From NCBI GenBank assembly GCA_012512865.1, contig JAAZDH010000160.1:1-25218 (forward strand): a stretch of 25,218 bases of DNA, read 5' to 3'. Below, one piece after another: positions 14,137-22,049 of the stretch. The translations under genes and the position numbers were made by a program. The notes beneath the pieces were generated by a model. The model had not been told where the DNA came from. It saw nothing but the letters and a program-made list of their open reading frames with translations, and made no database searches. This DNA is from Clostridiaceae bacterium. Its GTDB lineage: Bacteria > Bacillota > Clostridia > Acetivibrionales > DUMC01. Position 1 is the first letter of the stretch, and each line of letters opens with the position of its first letter.

Positions 14137-14562
14137 ATGAAGGTATCGGAAACAGAAATTATTGTCAGGTACTGTGAAACAGACCAGATGGGTATTGTAC
14201 ACCATTCGAACTATCCCGTATGGTTCGAAGTTGGGAGGACGGATTTTTTGAGAAAACTTGGCTTAAAATATTCGGACATGGAAAAACAGGGCGTAATGCT
14301 TCCTGTTGTCAGCTTGAATTGCAAATTCATCAATCCTGCCAGGTACGAGGATGTGATAATTGTTAGGACCAGGCTTGGAGAAGTGGGATGCGTCAGGTTA
14401 ACATTTGATTACGAAATCATGTTGAAGGACGGGCTGAATCCCATTGTGCTGGGTGAGACCACCCATGCGTGGACTGACAGGAATTTAAAACCGCTTAGTA
14501 TAAAAAAGAAAATGCCGGGGTTATACGCCTTTTTAAAATCCTTGGAACATGAAAATAAATGA
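14137..14562 (+). CDS. Acyl-CoA thioesterase of the YbgC/FadM (4HBT) family
   Basis: The 141-aa protein has the single hotdog domain of 4-hydroxybenzoyl-CoA thioesterase relatives. The family signature is at the N-terminus: VRYCETDQMGIVHHSNYPVWFE, with the catalytic Asp in ETDQMG and the HHSNY segment, followed by GRTDFLRKLG. It hydrolyses acyl-CoA thioesters in the cytoplasm; the acyl chain is unknown. GGGGAG lies 8-9 nt before the ATG at 14137. It is followed at 196 nt by a HAD hydrolase on the same strand, probably in one transcript ending at the shared terminator at 15391. Full length compares well with family members (130-145 aa). The gene has the same codon style as its neighbours. Confidence 0.92.
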   Translation: MKVSETEIIVRYCETDQMGIVHHSNYPVWFEVGRTDFLRKLGLKYSDMEKQGVMLPVVSLNCKFINPARYEDVIIVRTRLGEVGCVRLTFDYEIMLKDGLNPIVLGETTHAWTDRNLKPLSIKKKMPGLYAFLKSLEHENK

Positions 14563-14653
14563 TTTTCCGGCGTTACCCGGCGATTATTGTTAAAAACGAG
14601 CCGCAAAATACCATGAAAATGTGGTAGAAGCATAATAAAAATTATAGAAATGA

Positions 14654-14686
14654 TAGAAACATGACAGAAGCATGGCAGAAACATGA
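14654..14686. repeat. 11-bp tandem repeat between thioesterase and HAD genes
   Basis: TAGAAACATGA (14654), CAGAAGCATGG (14665) and CAGAAACATGA (14676) are contiguous 11-mers. Degenerate relatives lie on both sides (TAGAAGCATAA at 14625, TAGAAATGA at 14645, and ACATGATGG again at 14725). No function is evident. Confidence 0.8.
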
Positions 14687-14758
14687 TGGACACTCGATGG
14701 GCGCATGAGGGAAGCACAATGGAGACATGATGGTTAATTGGAATGGGGGCAATTATAC

Positions 14759-15376
14759 ATGATAAAAAACATTGTTTTTGACCTTGGAAATGTTTTAATA
14801 AATTTTAAACCGGAGAAGTATCTTGAGAGAACGCTGGAAAACAAAAGTCTCGTTAACATGCTCTGTAAAGCGATATTTAACTCCCCGGAATGGTTGGAGC
14901 TTGACCGTGGGAGTATTAGTCTTGAGGAAGCAATCAACCTCATGTGTGAAAAAAATATGGGCATTGCAGGTTATATAAGGACATGCATGAAAAATTACCA
15001 CAACATGTTCACTCCTGTATCTGGAACAGTGAAGACACTGGAAATATTAAAAAGAAATGGTTTCAGGCTGTATTATCTTTCAAACTTCCACTTGAAAGCG
15101 TTTAACTACATATTTAATGAATATGAGTTTTTTTCACTTTTCGATGGGGGAGTTGTTTCATCCCATGTCAACCTGCTAAAACCCCAAAAGGAAATATACG
15201 AAATGCTCATTTCCAAGTATGGCTTGGTTGCCGGCGAAACCTTGTTTATTGATGATACGCTGGAGAATATAATAAGTGCTGGGGTCCTGGGTTTTAAAAC
15301 ATTGCATTTTAAAGACGTTAAAGATGCCAACAAAATAATTGACATGGTTAACCAGTATATAACAAGGGGTGGCTAA
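14759..15376 (+). CDS. HAD-superfamily hydrolase (YihX-like phosphatase)
   Basis: Starting at the ATG at 14759 (MIKNIVFDLGNVL...) the product is 205 aa, with GGGGG 8-9 nt upstream; an upstream in-frame TTG at 14738 would overlap the ribosome binding site. HAD motifs are in order. Motif I is VFDLGNVL (nucleophile Asp8; the usual second Asp is Asn, as in several YihX/DehII-like members). Motif II is LYYLSNF, motif III the Lys in LLKPQKEIY, and motif IV LFIDDTLENI. A helical cap lies between motifs I and II. Members remove phosphate from sugar phosphates such as alpha-glucose-1-phosphate or from similar small substrates; the substrate here is not determined. The bidirectional terminator at 15391-15424 follows the stop by 15 nt. 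Confidence 0.92.
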   Translation: MIKNIVFDLGNVLINFKPEKYLERTLENKSLVNMLCKAIFNSPEWLELDRGSISLEEAINLMCEKNMGIAGYIRTCMKNYHNMFTPVSGTVKTLEILKRNGFRLYYLSNFHLKAFNYIFNEYEFFSLFDGGVVSSHVNLLKPQKEIYEMLISKYGLVAGETLFIDDTLENIISAGVLGFKTLHFKDVKDANKIIDMVNQYITRGG

Positions 15377-15390
15377 GTGTATTAAATTAA

Positions 15391-15424
15391 TTAAGGTCCC
15401 ACCTTTTTTCAGGCGGGACCTTAA
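15391..15424. terminator. Bidirectional terminator between the HAD and larA-like genes
   Basis: TTAAGGTCCCACC (15391-15403) and GGCGGGACCTTAA (15412-15424) form a 13-bp stem with one mismatch and an 8-nt T-rich loop. It sits in the 57-bp gap between two convergent genes and can serve both strands. Confidence 0.85.
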
Positions 15425-15433
15425 CATTAAAAA

Positions 15434-16708
15434 CTAAAACCTGCTCCGGTCGGCCCAAAGCCCCAGGGCGGGATTGCTGATATAAAAGATTTCCTCCCCG
15501 TTATCCAGCGTATTATAACCATCCTTCAATTTCTCCGGGTTGTACAGCTTGAGAGCCTCCTCCAGCGGCATGTACTTGTAATTTACGCCTTCCACTTCGC
15601 TCCTGCTTAGCTTGTCAACCGCGTAGGTGATTGAAAATCTTCCGTCCGACGAACCATGGATGAGGTGTGCCGCAACGGAAAGGTTCTTTTGCAAATCCTC
15701 GTTCTCCTTGACGAGCTGAAGAACCTTTTCCCTGCCAACATACCCGTATTTCCTTATCAATACATCATTTTCATTATCTTCTCCGAATTTTCTAACGCCC
15801 GGGGCCAGCACGATAAGCTCCCCGCCGTCGGCTATCGCCATCCTCGTCCTGTATACAGCCTTGTTGCCAAGCCAGGTGCTCTTGAATTCCTTCTCGTCAA
15901 GGAACACGACAACTTTCCTGAAGGGTTTGTCTACGAAAGTAAGGTTCTTTTCCTGGCTAAGCTTTACGGCTTCCTCCAGTATGCTCCTGCTCCTCCCGAT
16001 AAAGAGCCCGTGTATGGAAACCTTGTTACCCTCGGCCGTGGTTACCGTAAGAACATAAATAAGCGGAAGATGCTTTATGAAATTCTCCTCGGCATAATCA
16101 AGGACCCTTCTCACGGGAGAATAGTCCCTTCCCATGATCCTTTCCATGCCGTAAAATGCACCGAGCATGTGGGACTTGTTAATAGTGGCGCTTCCCCCGC
16201 ACCCGACGAAAATGTTTTTGCTGTAGTTTGCCATCCCGATAACTTCATGGGGTACCACCTGACCTATTGATATGATTAAATCATAGGATTCGTCCAGCAG
16301 GTGCTTGTTTATTTCTATCCCAACAGACTCATCTATAAGCCCCTCGGATACTTCCTTTACGAATTCACCGGGAACCTCACCCACCTTTACAACATCCGTC
16401 TTCCAATTGTGCACGATGAAACGGTCAAAGGGTATACCATCCCCGAACATTTCAAGGCATTCCTGCCTTGCCATGGGCTCATGGGTGCCCAGGGCCGGCA
16501 TTATGTCAACCTGGCAGGTGTCTTTTAACACGTCATAATACATCGCGGTAATCTTGCCCGCACCGGAATGGGCCCTCGTAAAATCCGGGGGTATGAGCAG
16601 CACCTTCTTCAAGCCCGGCTTTTTTCTTTCTATAGAACACTCCAGCGCTTTTTTTAGCTCCAGGTCCCTTATTCCCTCCACATGTTTTGATTTAATAATT
16701 ATCTCCAT
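15434..16708 (-). CDS. LarA-family (nickel-pincer nucleotide dependent racemase/epimerase) homologue
   Basis: The 424-aa protein matches the LarA/DUF2088 family, whose founding member racemises lactate using a covalently bound nickel-pincer cofactor. Visible motifs are LLIPPDFTRAHSG (D42, R45), LGTHEPM (H76), VPHEVIGMANYSKN (H154, and K164 as candidate pincer-linked Lys), IFVGCGGSATINKSHM and the C-terminal half with YGYVGREKVL. Related enzymes act on various 2-hydroxyacids and sugar acids. The gene lies 60 nt downstream of 6-phosphogluconate dehydrogenase and is probably co-transcribed. An aldonic or uronic acid substrate fits that context better than lactate, but this is inference. No larB/larC/larE cofactor genes are in the window. 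The ATG at 16708 follows AGGAGT at 8-9 nt. Length and motifs suggest an intact gene. Confidence 0.88.
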   Translation of the reverse strand: MEIIIKSKHVEGIRDLELKKALECSIERKKPGLKKVLLIPPDFTRAHSGAGKITAMYYDVLKDTCQVDIMPALGTHEPMARQECLEMFGDGIPFDRFIVHNWKTDVVKVGEVPGEFVKEVSEGLIDESVGIEINKHLLDESYDLIISIGQVVPHEVIGMANYSKNIFVGCGGSATINKSHMLGAFYGMERIMGRDYSPVRRVLDYAEENFIKHLPLIYVLTVTTAEGNKVSIHGLFIGRSRSILEEAVKLSQEKNLTFVDKPFRKVVVFLDEKEFKSTWLGNKAVYRTRMAIADGGELIVLAPGVRKFGEDNENDVLIRKYGYVGREKVLQLVKENEDLQKNLSVAAHLIHGSSDGRFSITYAVDKLSRSEVEGVNYKYMPLEEALKLYNPEKLKDGYNTLDNGEEIFYISNPALGLWADRSRF

Positions 16709-16768
16709 CGTTTTTCACTCCTGGTCTTAATCGTTTTTTACCTATGCCCTGCTATTCCCCTGTTCCAG

Positions 16769-18220
16769 CTACACGTTATACGTTGTTGCGGGAGTAGTTC
16801 CGCCGCGGCCCGTCCAGTTGGTATGGAAGAATTCCCCCCGGGGCTTGTCAACCCGCTCATAGGTATGGGCGCCAAAGTAATCCCTCTGGGCTTGCAGCAG
16901 GTTAGCAGGCAGCCTTTCGCTCCTGTAACCGTCATAATACGCAAGGGCTGATGCAAATGCAGGTACCGGTATCCCGTTGGAAAACGCCGTTGATACAGCC
17001 CTTCTCCAGCTGTCCTGTGAAGATACGACCTTCTCCTTGAAGAACGGATCCAATAAAAGGTTTGACAATCCTGGATTCTTGTCGAAGGCCTCTTTTATTT
17101 TACCAAGGAACACGGAGCGTATTATGCAGCCGCCGCGCCACATGAGGGCAATTCCACCATAATTAAGGTTCCATCCGTAGGTTTGTGCTGCAGCACGCAT
17201 GAGCGCAAAGCCCTGGGCATACGAAATTATTTTTGAAGCATAAAGGGCCTTTCTTATATCCTCGATGAATTGCTTCTTATCCCCGTCAAAACGCGGCACA
17301 GGTCCCGGAAGGACTTTTGACGCTTCAACCCTTTCTTCTTTTATTGCCGACAGGCACCTTGCAAACACGGCTTCTCCTATCAGTGTCAGCGGGATTCCCT
17401 CGTCCAGTGCTGCAATTGCAGTCCATTTGCCCGTACCCTTCTGCCCTGCTGTATCGAGAATCTTATCCACCAGCGGAAGCCCGTCTTCATCCTTGTAGGC
17501 AAGTATATCCCTTGTAATTTCAATAAGGTAGCTGTTCAGTTCTCCCTCGTTCCATTCCTTGAAAACTTCATGCATTTCACCGGCGGTCATTCCCAGGACA
17601 TCCTTCATTAAATGGTAGGCCTCGCATATGAGCTGCATGTCGCCATATTCGATACCGTTGTGAACCATTTTCACAAAATGCCCCGCTCCATTTTCACCTA
17701 CCCAGTCGCAGCATGGTGAACCATCCTCCACCTTTGCGGCTATCGCCTGGAAAATCGGCTTAACGTGCTGCCATGCAGCAGGTGAGCCGCCGGGCATCAA
17801 GCTTGGACCCAGGAGTGCTCCTTCTTCCCCGCCGGAGACACCCGTCCCGATATATAAAAGCCCCTTTTCCTCCACGTACTTGGTGCGCCGCATGGTATCC
17901 GGAAAATGCGAATTCCCTCCGTCGATAATTATGTCACCCTCCTCCAGGAACGGCACCAGCATCTCGATAAAATCGTCCACCGGTTTTCCCGCCTTCACCA
18001 TCAGCATGATTTTGCGCGGCTTTTTCAATGCCCCGACAAGCTCTTCCAGCGAGTAGGTTCCTATGATGTTTTTGCCTTTCCCCCTGCCCTCGACAAAATC
18101 CTTTACCTTGCTGGTGGTACGGTTAAACACCGCAACCGTGAATCCCTTGCTTTCCATGTTAAGGACCAGGTTTTCGCCCATGACAGCAAGTCCTATAAGT
18201 CCAATATCAGCCTTGTTCAT
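16769..18220 (-). CDS. gnd: 6-phosphogluconate dehydrogenase (decarboxylating)
   Basis: The 483-aa enzyme oxidatively decarboxylates 6-phosphogluconate to ribulose-5-phosphate. The N-terminal Rossmann domain has GLIGLAVMGENLVLNM (residues 7-22) and NRTTSK (33-38), the pattern linked to NADP use. The substrate site has GVSGGEEGALLGPSLMPGG and HFVKMVHNGIEYGDMQ, with catalytic Lys184 and Glu191. The all-helical C-terminal domain ends with the family tail FHTNWTGRGG. Length fits the long, dimeric type. AGGAGGG lies before the ATG at 18220. The gene heads a unit with the LarA homologue and is divergent from an AraC-family regulator. A cre-like box lies between them, and a 7-bp repeat makes up much of its leader. 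Classical zwf or pgl genes are not present nearby, so the enzyme may serve gluconate or sugar-acid catabolism in this context. Confidence 0.96.
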   Translation of the reverse strand: MNKADIGLIGLAVMGENLVLNMESKGFTVAVFNRTTSKVKDFVEGRGKGKNIIGTYSLEELVGALKKPRKIMLMVKAGKPVDDFIEMLVPFLEEGDIIIDGGNSHFPDTMRRTKYVEEKGLLYIGTGVSGGEEGALLGPSLMPGGSPAAWQHVKPIFQAIAAKVEDGSPCCDWVGENGAGHFVKMVHNGIEYGDMQLICEAYHLMKDVLGMTAGEMHEVFKEWNEGELNSYLIEITRDILAYKDEDGLPLVDKILDTAGQKGTGKWTAIAALDEGIPLTLIGEAVFARCLSAIKEERVEASKVLPGPVPRFDGDKKQFIEDIRKALYASKIISYAQGFALMRAAAQTYGWNLNYGGIALMWRGGCIIRSVFLGKIKEAFDKNPGLSNLLLDPFFKEKVVSSQDSWRRAVSTAFSNGIPVPAFASALAYYDGYRSERLPANLLQAQRDYFGAHTYERVDKPRGEFFHTNWTGRGGTTPATTYNV

Positions 18221-18261
18221 AATAACCCTCCTTGTCCTGTTTTACTCCCTTTTGGTAGTAT

Positions 18262-18329
18262 GCTTTCAGCTTTTAGCTTTATTTTTTATTTTTTAGTTTT
18301 TAGTTCTCATTTTTAGTTCTCAGCTTTCA
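18262..18329. repeat. Degenerate 7-bp tandem repeat in the gnd leader
   Basis: From 18262 to 18310 the plus strand reads in consecutive 7-mers: GCTTTCA, GCTTTTA, GCTTTAT, TTTTTAT, TTTTTAG, TTTTTAG, TTCTCAT. After a shift of register TTTTAG, TTCTCA and GCTTTCA follow to 18329. On the gnd strand this is a CTAAAAR-type array just upstream of the ribosome binding site. Confidence 0.8.
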
Positions 18330-18567
18330 GTTTTTTACCCTTCGGTTTTAACTTTCAGCAATTTATTTTTTACTGCAACTTTTTTTAATTATTTTTTTGC
18401 ACATTTTTACTATTATATTATATATCAACACATTTGCAATTTTCTTTGCATATATTGCTTGCATTGTTGCAATTATTGCTATATAATAATTTTTGCAGTT
18501 ATTGCTATACAATTACCGTTGAAATTTTTGCTGTATTATTTTCATATACATGTTAAACCACATTTAT
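18330..18567. other. AT-rich divergent promoter region of gnd and the AraC-type gene
   Basis: This stretch is rich in T-runs and recurring TTGCA/TTATTGCTATA segments (two copies of TTATTGCTATA near 18473 and 18500). No gene is visible. TTGAAA at 18519 could be a -35 box for the plus-strand regulator, but no clear -10 box follows at the right distance. Confidence 0.5.
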
Positions 18568-18581
18568 TGTAAACGCTTAGA
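18568..18581. promoter_or_regulatory. cre-like box (CcpA site) between gnd and the AraC-family gene
   Basis: TGTAAACGCTTAGA matches the Firmicute catabolite-responsive element TGWAANCGNTNWCA at all positions except the penultimate base. It lies 66 bp before the AraC-family start and 348 bp before gnd, suggesting carbon catabolite control of the regulator and perhaps of both units. Confidence 0.6.
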
Positions 18582-18646
18582 AATAATATTTAAATAGCCT
18601 GCCTGGGGCAGAAACGGCTTATGCGAGAGTAGGGTGATATTTCCAT

Positions 18647-19552
18647 ATGACAGGCAATTTTAACGGGAGTTCGCATAAAAAACCACATCCATTATTTCAT
18701 GATTTTACGTCAAGGCAATACATGATAACCCCTGATTTCGAGTACTTTCATTATACCAATAAATCCGCAGCCGAAATAGAGTATCACAACCATGATTTCT
18801 ACGAAATATACTTTTTTATTTCCGGCAAAGTCTCCTACATGATTGAAGGAAAGGCCTACAGGCTTAAACCCTGGGACATCCTCCTCATACACAATAACGA
18901 GATTCACAAGCCGATAGTCGAGGAAGGTGAACCATACGAAAGAATAGTATTATGGGTCAACCCCGGTTTTCTTAAAAAACACGGCACAAAAAATACAAAC
19001 CTTTCCTTGTGCTTTGAATCAGCATTTCCCGGGAAAACCAACCTTTTACGGCCGACCCCGGAAAGGCTCAACAAGATAAGTAGCATATTGTCCGAGTTTG
19101 AAAACGCCTGCAGTAGTACCAGCTACGGGAGTAATATATTAAAAGAACTGTATGTCATAGAATTGATAGTATTTATTAACAAAGCATACCTTGAATCTTT
19201 CGGTGATGGTGCCGGCGAGGACATAGAATATGACGAGAAAATAAATGATATTATAAGCTATATAAAGGATAACCTGGATTCGGACCTTTCATTGGACCAC
19301 TTATCCAGGAAGTTTTATATCAGCAAGTATCATTTGCTCCGGGAATTCAGAAAATACACCGGGTATACTATTCATAACTATATCCGCCAAAAAAGGCTCA
19401 TCATGGCCAAGTCCCTTTTAAGGGAAGGTTTTTCCGTGACAGAAACATGTGAGCGATGCGGCTTCGGCAATTACTCCAATTTCATAAGGGCATTTAAAAA
19501 TGCTTTCGGCATTCCTCCCAAAAAATACTACAATTCATTTAAACAATTATAA
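18647..19552 (+). CDS. AraC-family transcriptional regulator with cupin sensor domain
   Basis: The 301-aa protein has an N-terminal cupin-like domain (about residues 35-110; IEYHNHDFYEIYFFISG, LKPWDILLIHNNEIHKP) that in this family binds a sugar or related effector. A middle linker follows, and then a C-terminal pair of helix-turn-helix motifs (about 205-298). The first HTH is LSLDHLSRKFYISKYHLLREFRKYTGYTIHNYI. The second is FSVTETCERCGFGNYSNFIRAFKNAFGIPPKKY, the typical AraC signature. The ATG follows AGGGTGAT. Its placement divergent from gnd-larA makes that unit the natural target, as activators of this family often sit divergent to the genes they control. A good intrinsic terminator follows at 19663. 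The two Cys in ETCERCG are unusual but lie in the variable part of the second HTH. Confidence 0.93.
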   Translation: MTGNFNGSSHKKPHPLFHDFTSRQYMITPDFEYFHYTNKSAAEIEYHNHDFYEIYFFISGKVSYMIEGKAYRLKPWDILLIHNNEIHKPIVEEGEPYERIVLWVNPGFLKKHGTKNTNLSLCFESAFPGKTNLLRPTPERLNKISSILSEFENACSSTSYGSNILKELYVIELIVFINKAYLESFGDGAGEDIEYDEKINDIISYIKDNLDSDLSLDHLSRKFYISKYHLLREFRKYTGYTIHNYIRQKRLIMAKSLLREGFSVTETCERCGFGNYSNFIRAFKNAFGIPPKKYYNSFKQL

Positions 19553-19662
19553 ACTTGAAAAGTAAATCCCTATAAAAAATTTTCTAGCAGGAGTATAAAA
19601 TGTGAATATCCGTCAATAATAAATAATGACCTCACAAAATACATTTTGACCCCCTTTACAAG

Positions 19663-19694
19663 GGTTAGTCTCTGCGACTAACCTCTTTTTTTTT
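19663..19694 (+). terminator. Intrinsic terminator of the AraC-family gene
   Basis: GGTTAGTC (19663-19670) and GACTAACC (19676-19683) form a perfect 8-bp stem with a 5-nt loop, followed by TCTTTTTTTTT. It is 110 nt beyond the stop codon. Confidence 0.88.
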
Positions 19695-19769
19695 AGCAAT
19701 CCGCAATAATTATAATAATGTGCCTTGCTGCATTTTCCTCGGGTAATCCTTTCATCAGGGAAAATACTG

Positions 19770-19849
19770 CTTAATCAGCTCCAACGGGACAATAGGCTTG
19801 TTACTGCTATTATTGAGGACGACGTAAAACTCTACTTAATCAGCTCCAA
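19770..19849 (-). repeat. Direct repeat of the vapC 3' end
   Basis: CTTAATCAGCTCCAA occurs at 19835-19849, where it encodes the last codons of vapC, and again at 19770-19784, with weaker similarity on both sides. The 65-bp spacing is not a multiple of three. The outer copy, read in another frame, also gives LELIK followed by QYFP and a stop. It looks like a decayed duplication or the scar of gene replacement downstream of vapC. Confidence 0.6.
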
Positions 19850-20215
19850 ACCCGGAATATAGCTAAAATGCTTGTCCAGGGTATATACAGCGGCATCGTT
19901 ATTTTTTGCAATTACAGCTATCAATATATCCGTCAGTGGAATAGCATAGCCCTTTTTCCGCAGCGAATAGGACATAACCCCCGCATCAATCCAATCTTTT
20001 GTATCAATCTTGAAACCGGGATCAGCATCAATACACTTGGAAAGCATGTTTAGTTCCTTATCTGACTTTACCCCCTGCAATAGTTCAGAAATAATAGGGC
20101 CCGTAATATAAATACACCCATTATCCAATCCATTGTCAATAAACTCTACAATACCGGCTTTATTCTTAAAATATTCTACCCAGATCGAAGTATCAATGAT
20201 TATTCTCTGTTTCAT
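19832..20215 (-). CDS. vapC: PIN-domain ribonuclease toxin of a VapBC system
   Basis: The 127-aa protein is a complete PIN domain. The four acidic residues expected to bind Mg/Mn are present: Asp8 (IIIDTSIWVEYF), Glu44 (ISELLQG), Asp96 (PLTDILIAVIA) and Asp114 (YTLDKHF). VapC toxins cut specific RNAs, often initiator tRNA or rRNA, when not bound by antitoxin. Its start overlaps the end of the antitoxin gene by 23 bp, which indicates translational coupling and is usual for such pairs. With all catalytic residues present it is likely active. The pair lies at the edge of an accessory region with a DUF234-type ATPase upstream. Symbol used by family; which VapBC subgroup it belongs to is not known. 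Confidence 0.92.
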   Translation of the reverse strand: MKQRIIIDTSIWVEYFKNKAGIVEFIDNGLDNGCIYITGPIISELLQGVKSDKELNMLSKCIDADPGFKIDTKDWIDAGVMSYSLRKKGYAIPLTDILIAVIAKNNDAAVYTLDKHFSYIPGLELIK

Positions 20216-20414
20216 ACAGCTCCAGGCTCCTTATTTTTTGCAGGTATTCCTCGTCAAAGTTAATCTTTCCTCTTAGCTGTTTCAGCGCTTGTATTTTCTT
20301 ATATCTTATAGCATCCCTCAAGGCGCTCTCCACGGCTTTTGAGCGATTGGACGTTTTATATACGGCTTCAGCCTCTTTTAACAAATCTTCGGAAATATTT
20401 AAAGTTGTTCTCAT
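20193..20414 (-). CDS. vapB: VapB-type antitoxin (ribbon-helix-helix)
   Basis: Started at the ATG at 20414 (MRTTLNISEDLLKEAEAVY...) the product is 73 aa. Two upstream in-frame ATGs (20420, 20432) exist, but AAGGAG at 20429-20424 is placed 9 nt from 20414 and would be inside the longer reading frame. The N-terminal RTTLNISEDLLKEA and SNRSKAVESALRDAIRY form a ribbon-helix-helix DNA-binding domain. The charged C-terminal part (LRGKINFDEEYLQKIRSLELYE) should wrap and inhibit the PIN toxin. Such antitoxins repress their own operon together with the toxin. The gene overlaps vapC by 23 bp. The operon promoter should lie in the 117 bp up to 20531; no clear operator palindrome was seen there. Confidence 0.9.
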   Translation of the reverse strand: MRTTLNISEDLLKEAEAVYKTSNRSKAVESALRDAIRYKKIQALKQLRGKINFDEEYLQKIRSLELYETENNH

Positions 20415-20531
20415 CCGCATCAACTCCTTCATAAAAATTATGCATCAAATTGTTATGAATGTCAAATTCCTTTTCTGGTTTTCAAGTTTTCAAACTATCA
20501 TGAGCCTGCCTTTTACGGGCAGACTCCTTGA

Positions 20532-21944
20532 TCAATCTCTTGCGAGCTCTTTGTAAAGTTTTTTTAAATCCACAAGCCATACATTGCCCATTTTTGCGGC
20601 AATCGCTTCCAATTCCCCGGTAAAACCTGGTTTGGAAAACAGCATGTAGTACTTGTTTCTATATTTTTTAAAAAGCTCACCCTTTTCCACCAGTTCGTTT
20701 AAAACTCCTATACCTGCCTGTTCGGTTTTCCATTTGCATTCCCCCAGGATGGCATTTTCATCATCAATAGCAAGAATATCAATCTCATCCTGTCTCTTCT
20801 TTATTGGATTATTGCCCCACCACTTGCCTATTCTTCCGAACATAAAAGGCAACAATAGTTTTGCATTTTCTCTCACAAGGTACTGTGTGCAGATTTGCTC
20901 AAATACCAATCCCATATAATTTGGAAGTTGGGGTGCGACCGCTTTTTCATACACGACATCAGATAATCCTGTTGCTATACTGCTCATGTTAGCGGGGATG
21001 AACCTGTACCAGAAACGGAACATATTATCATCCAGCAAATAAATGCTTTTTCGGCTATTATCTTCTTCTGCCAGGGGCTTTTCTTTCTTAATAATCCCTA
21101 GTGCTATTAGCGCAGATATATATTTTGCACATTTATTGCTTTCAATGTTATTCCTTGTGGCAATTTCATTAAGTCTTGAGGCTCCGCCCGCAATAGCCGC
21201 AATAATTCCGTTATAAGTAGCAAGCTCTCTTAATTCTTGCTTTAACAGGTTTGAAGGCTCTTCAAATAAGTAACCGGATTCACTTAAGAATAAATTTTTA
21301 ATATTTTCCTTAATGCTTAAGTCTAATCTTACCCTGGCCAGGTAATCGGGAATTCCTCCCGTTATTCCGTATAATATGGCCTGCTCCTCAGCACTGAAAC
21401 CCTCCAGCATTCTTGCAGATTCATAATATGTAAATGGCTTAATTTTAAACTGGGCAGTGCGCCTGCCGTACAATGGGCTTTTATATCCTAGCACCTGGTA
21501 TTCCATGAAGCTCATGGACGAACCGCAAAGAATCAGAAAAAGCTTGCTGTCTTTCAATTTCATATCAATATGTGCCTGGATAATAGATGAAATTGATCTA
21601 TTGCTTTGGGCAAGATAAGGATATTCGTCAATAACCAGGATAATCCTTTCATCATGCGAAATTTTATAAATATAGTCAAAGGCTTTTTCCCAGTTTGAGA
21701 AATATACATTCCCTTCCGATTCTCTTGAAGTCACGGCAAAAACATCATTACTGAAGTTTTCCAGGTTAATAAAATCACTTGCTTCACGGGCAACGAAATA
21801 GATGGCCTTTTTACCCTTGCAGAATTCTTTAATAAGCGTAGTTTTACCAACCCTCCGCCTTCCGTATATCACAACAAACTCGAATTTTCCGCTTTCATAC
21901 ATAATATTTAACTTTTCAAGCTCTTGTTGCCTTCCTACAAACAC
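20532..21944 (-). CDS. P-loop ATPase with C-terminal DUF234 nuclease-like domain (archaeal-type ATPase family)
   Basis: The 470-aa protein begins FVGRQQELEKL, the family hallmark. Walker A is GRRRVGKTTL (from residue 28) and Walker B IILVIDEYPYL (Asp106, Glu107); an arginine-rich sensor-like YGRRTAQFKIKPF segment follows. A winged-helix region lies around residues 255-300. The C-terminal DUF234 domain keeps a PD-(D/E)XK-like arrangement: Asp389 in DEIDILAI, then Glu402 and Lys404 in GECKWK. Family members are common in archaea and Clostridia, are often mobile, and have no settled function; a defence or nuclease role is inferred from the fold. The start is GTG at 21944, preceded by GAGGTGATC, an unusually long match to the 16S 3' end. 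Palindromes at 21966-21981 and 22050-22070 lie in its promoter region. It is not obviously tied to vapBC, which lies downstream. Confidence 0.88.
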   Translation of the reverse strand: MFVGRQQELEKLNIMYESGKFEFVVIYGRRRVGKTTLIKEFCKGKKAIYFVAREASDFINLENFSNDVFAVTSRESEGNVYFSNWEKAFDYIYKISHDERIILVIDEYPYLAQSNRSISSIIQAHIDMKLKDSKLFLILCGSSMSFMEYQVLGYKSPLYGRRTAQFKIKPFTYYESARMLEGFSAEEQAILYGITGGIPDYLARVRLDLSIKENIKNLFLSESGYLFEEPSNLLKQELRELATYNGIIAAIAGGASRLNEIATRNNIESNKCAKYISALIALGIIKKEKPLAEEDNSRKSIYLLDDNMFRFWYRFIPANMSSIATGLSDVVYEKAVAPQLPNYMGLVFEQICTQYLVRENAKLLLPFMFGRIGKWWGNNPIKKRQDEIDILAIDDENAILGECKWKTEQAGIGVLNELVEKGELFKKYRNKYYMLFSKPGFTGELEAIAAKMGNVWLVDLKKLYKELARD

Positions 21945-21965
21945 TTGCGATCACCTCACAAATTA

Positions 21966-21981
21966 CAAACTCGTAAGTTTG
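21966..21981. promoter_or_regulatory. Palindrome upstream of the DUF234 ATPase gene
   Basis: CAAACTCGTAAGTTTG is a perfect 6-bp inverted repeat around CGTA, extendable to 9 bp per arm with one mismatch (TTACAAACT / AGTTTGCAA). It lies 22 bp upstream of the GTG start, next to the ribosome binding site, where a bound protein could block expression. Confidence 0.5.
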
Positions 21982-22049
21982 CAAATCATGAGTTGATATT
22001 ATCATATTTCCCTTGTTAAATCAAGTTTAAATTTTGATATGGGGTGCCT

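Noticed and set aside
19600..19605. ATGTGA start-stop preceded by AGGAG downstream of the AraC-type gene
   Set aside because: A minimal start-stop is interesting in attenuation, but nothing downstream on the plus strand would be regulated; likely chance.
20506..20522. CTGCC/GGCAG hairpin between the ATPase and vapB
   Set aside because: A 5-bp stem with no U-run on either strand is too weak to call a terminator.
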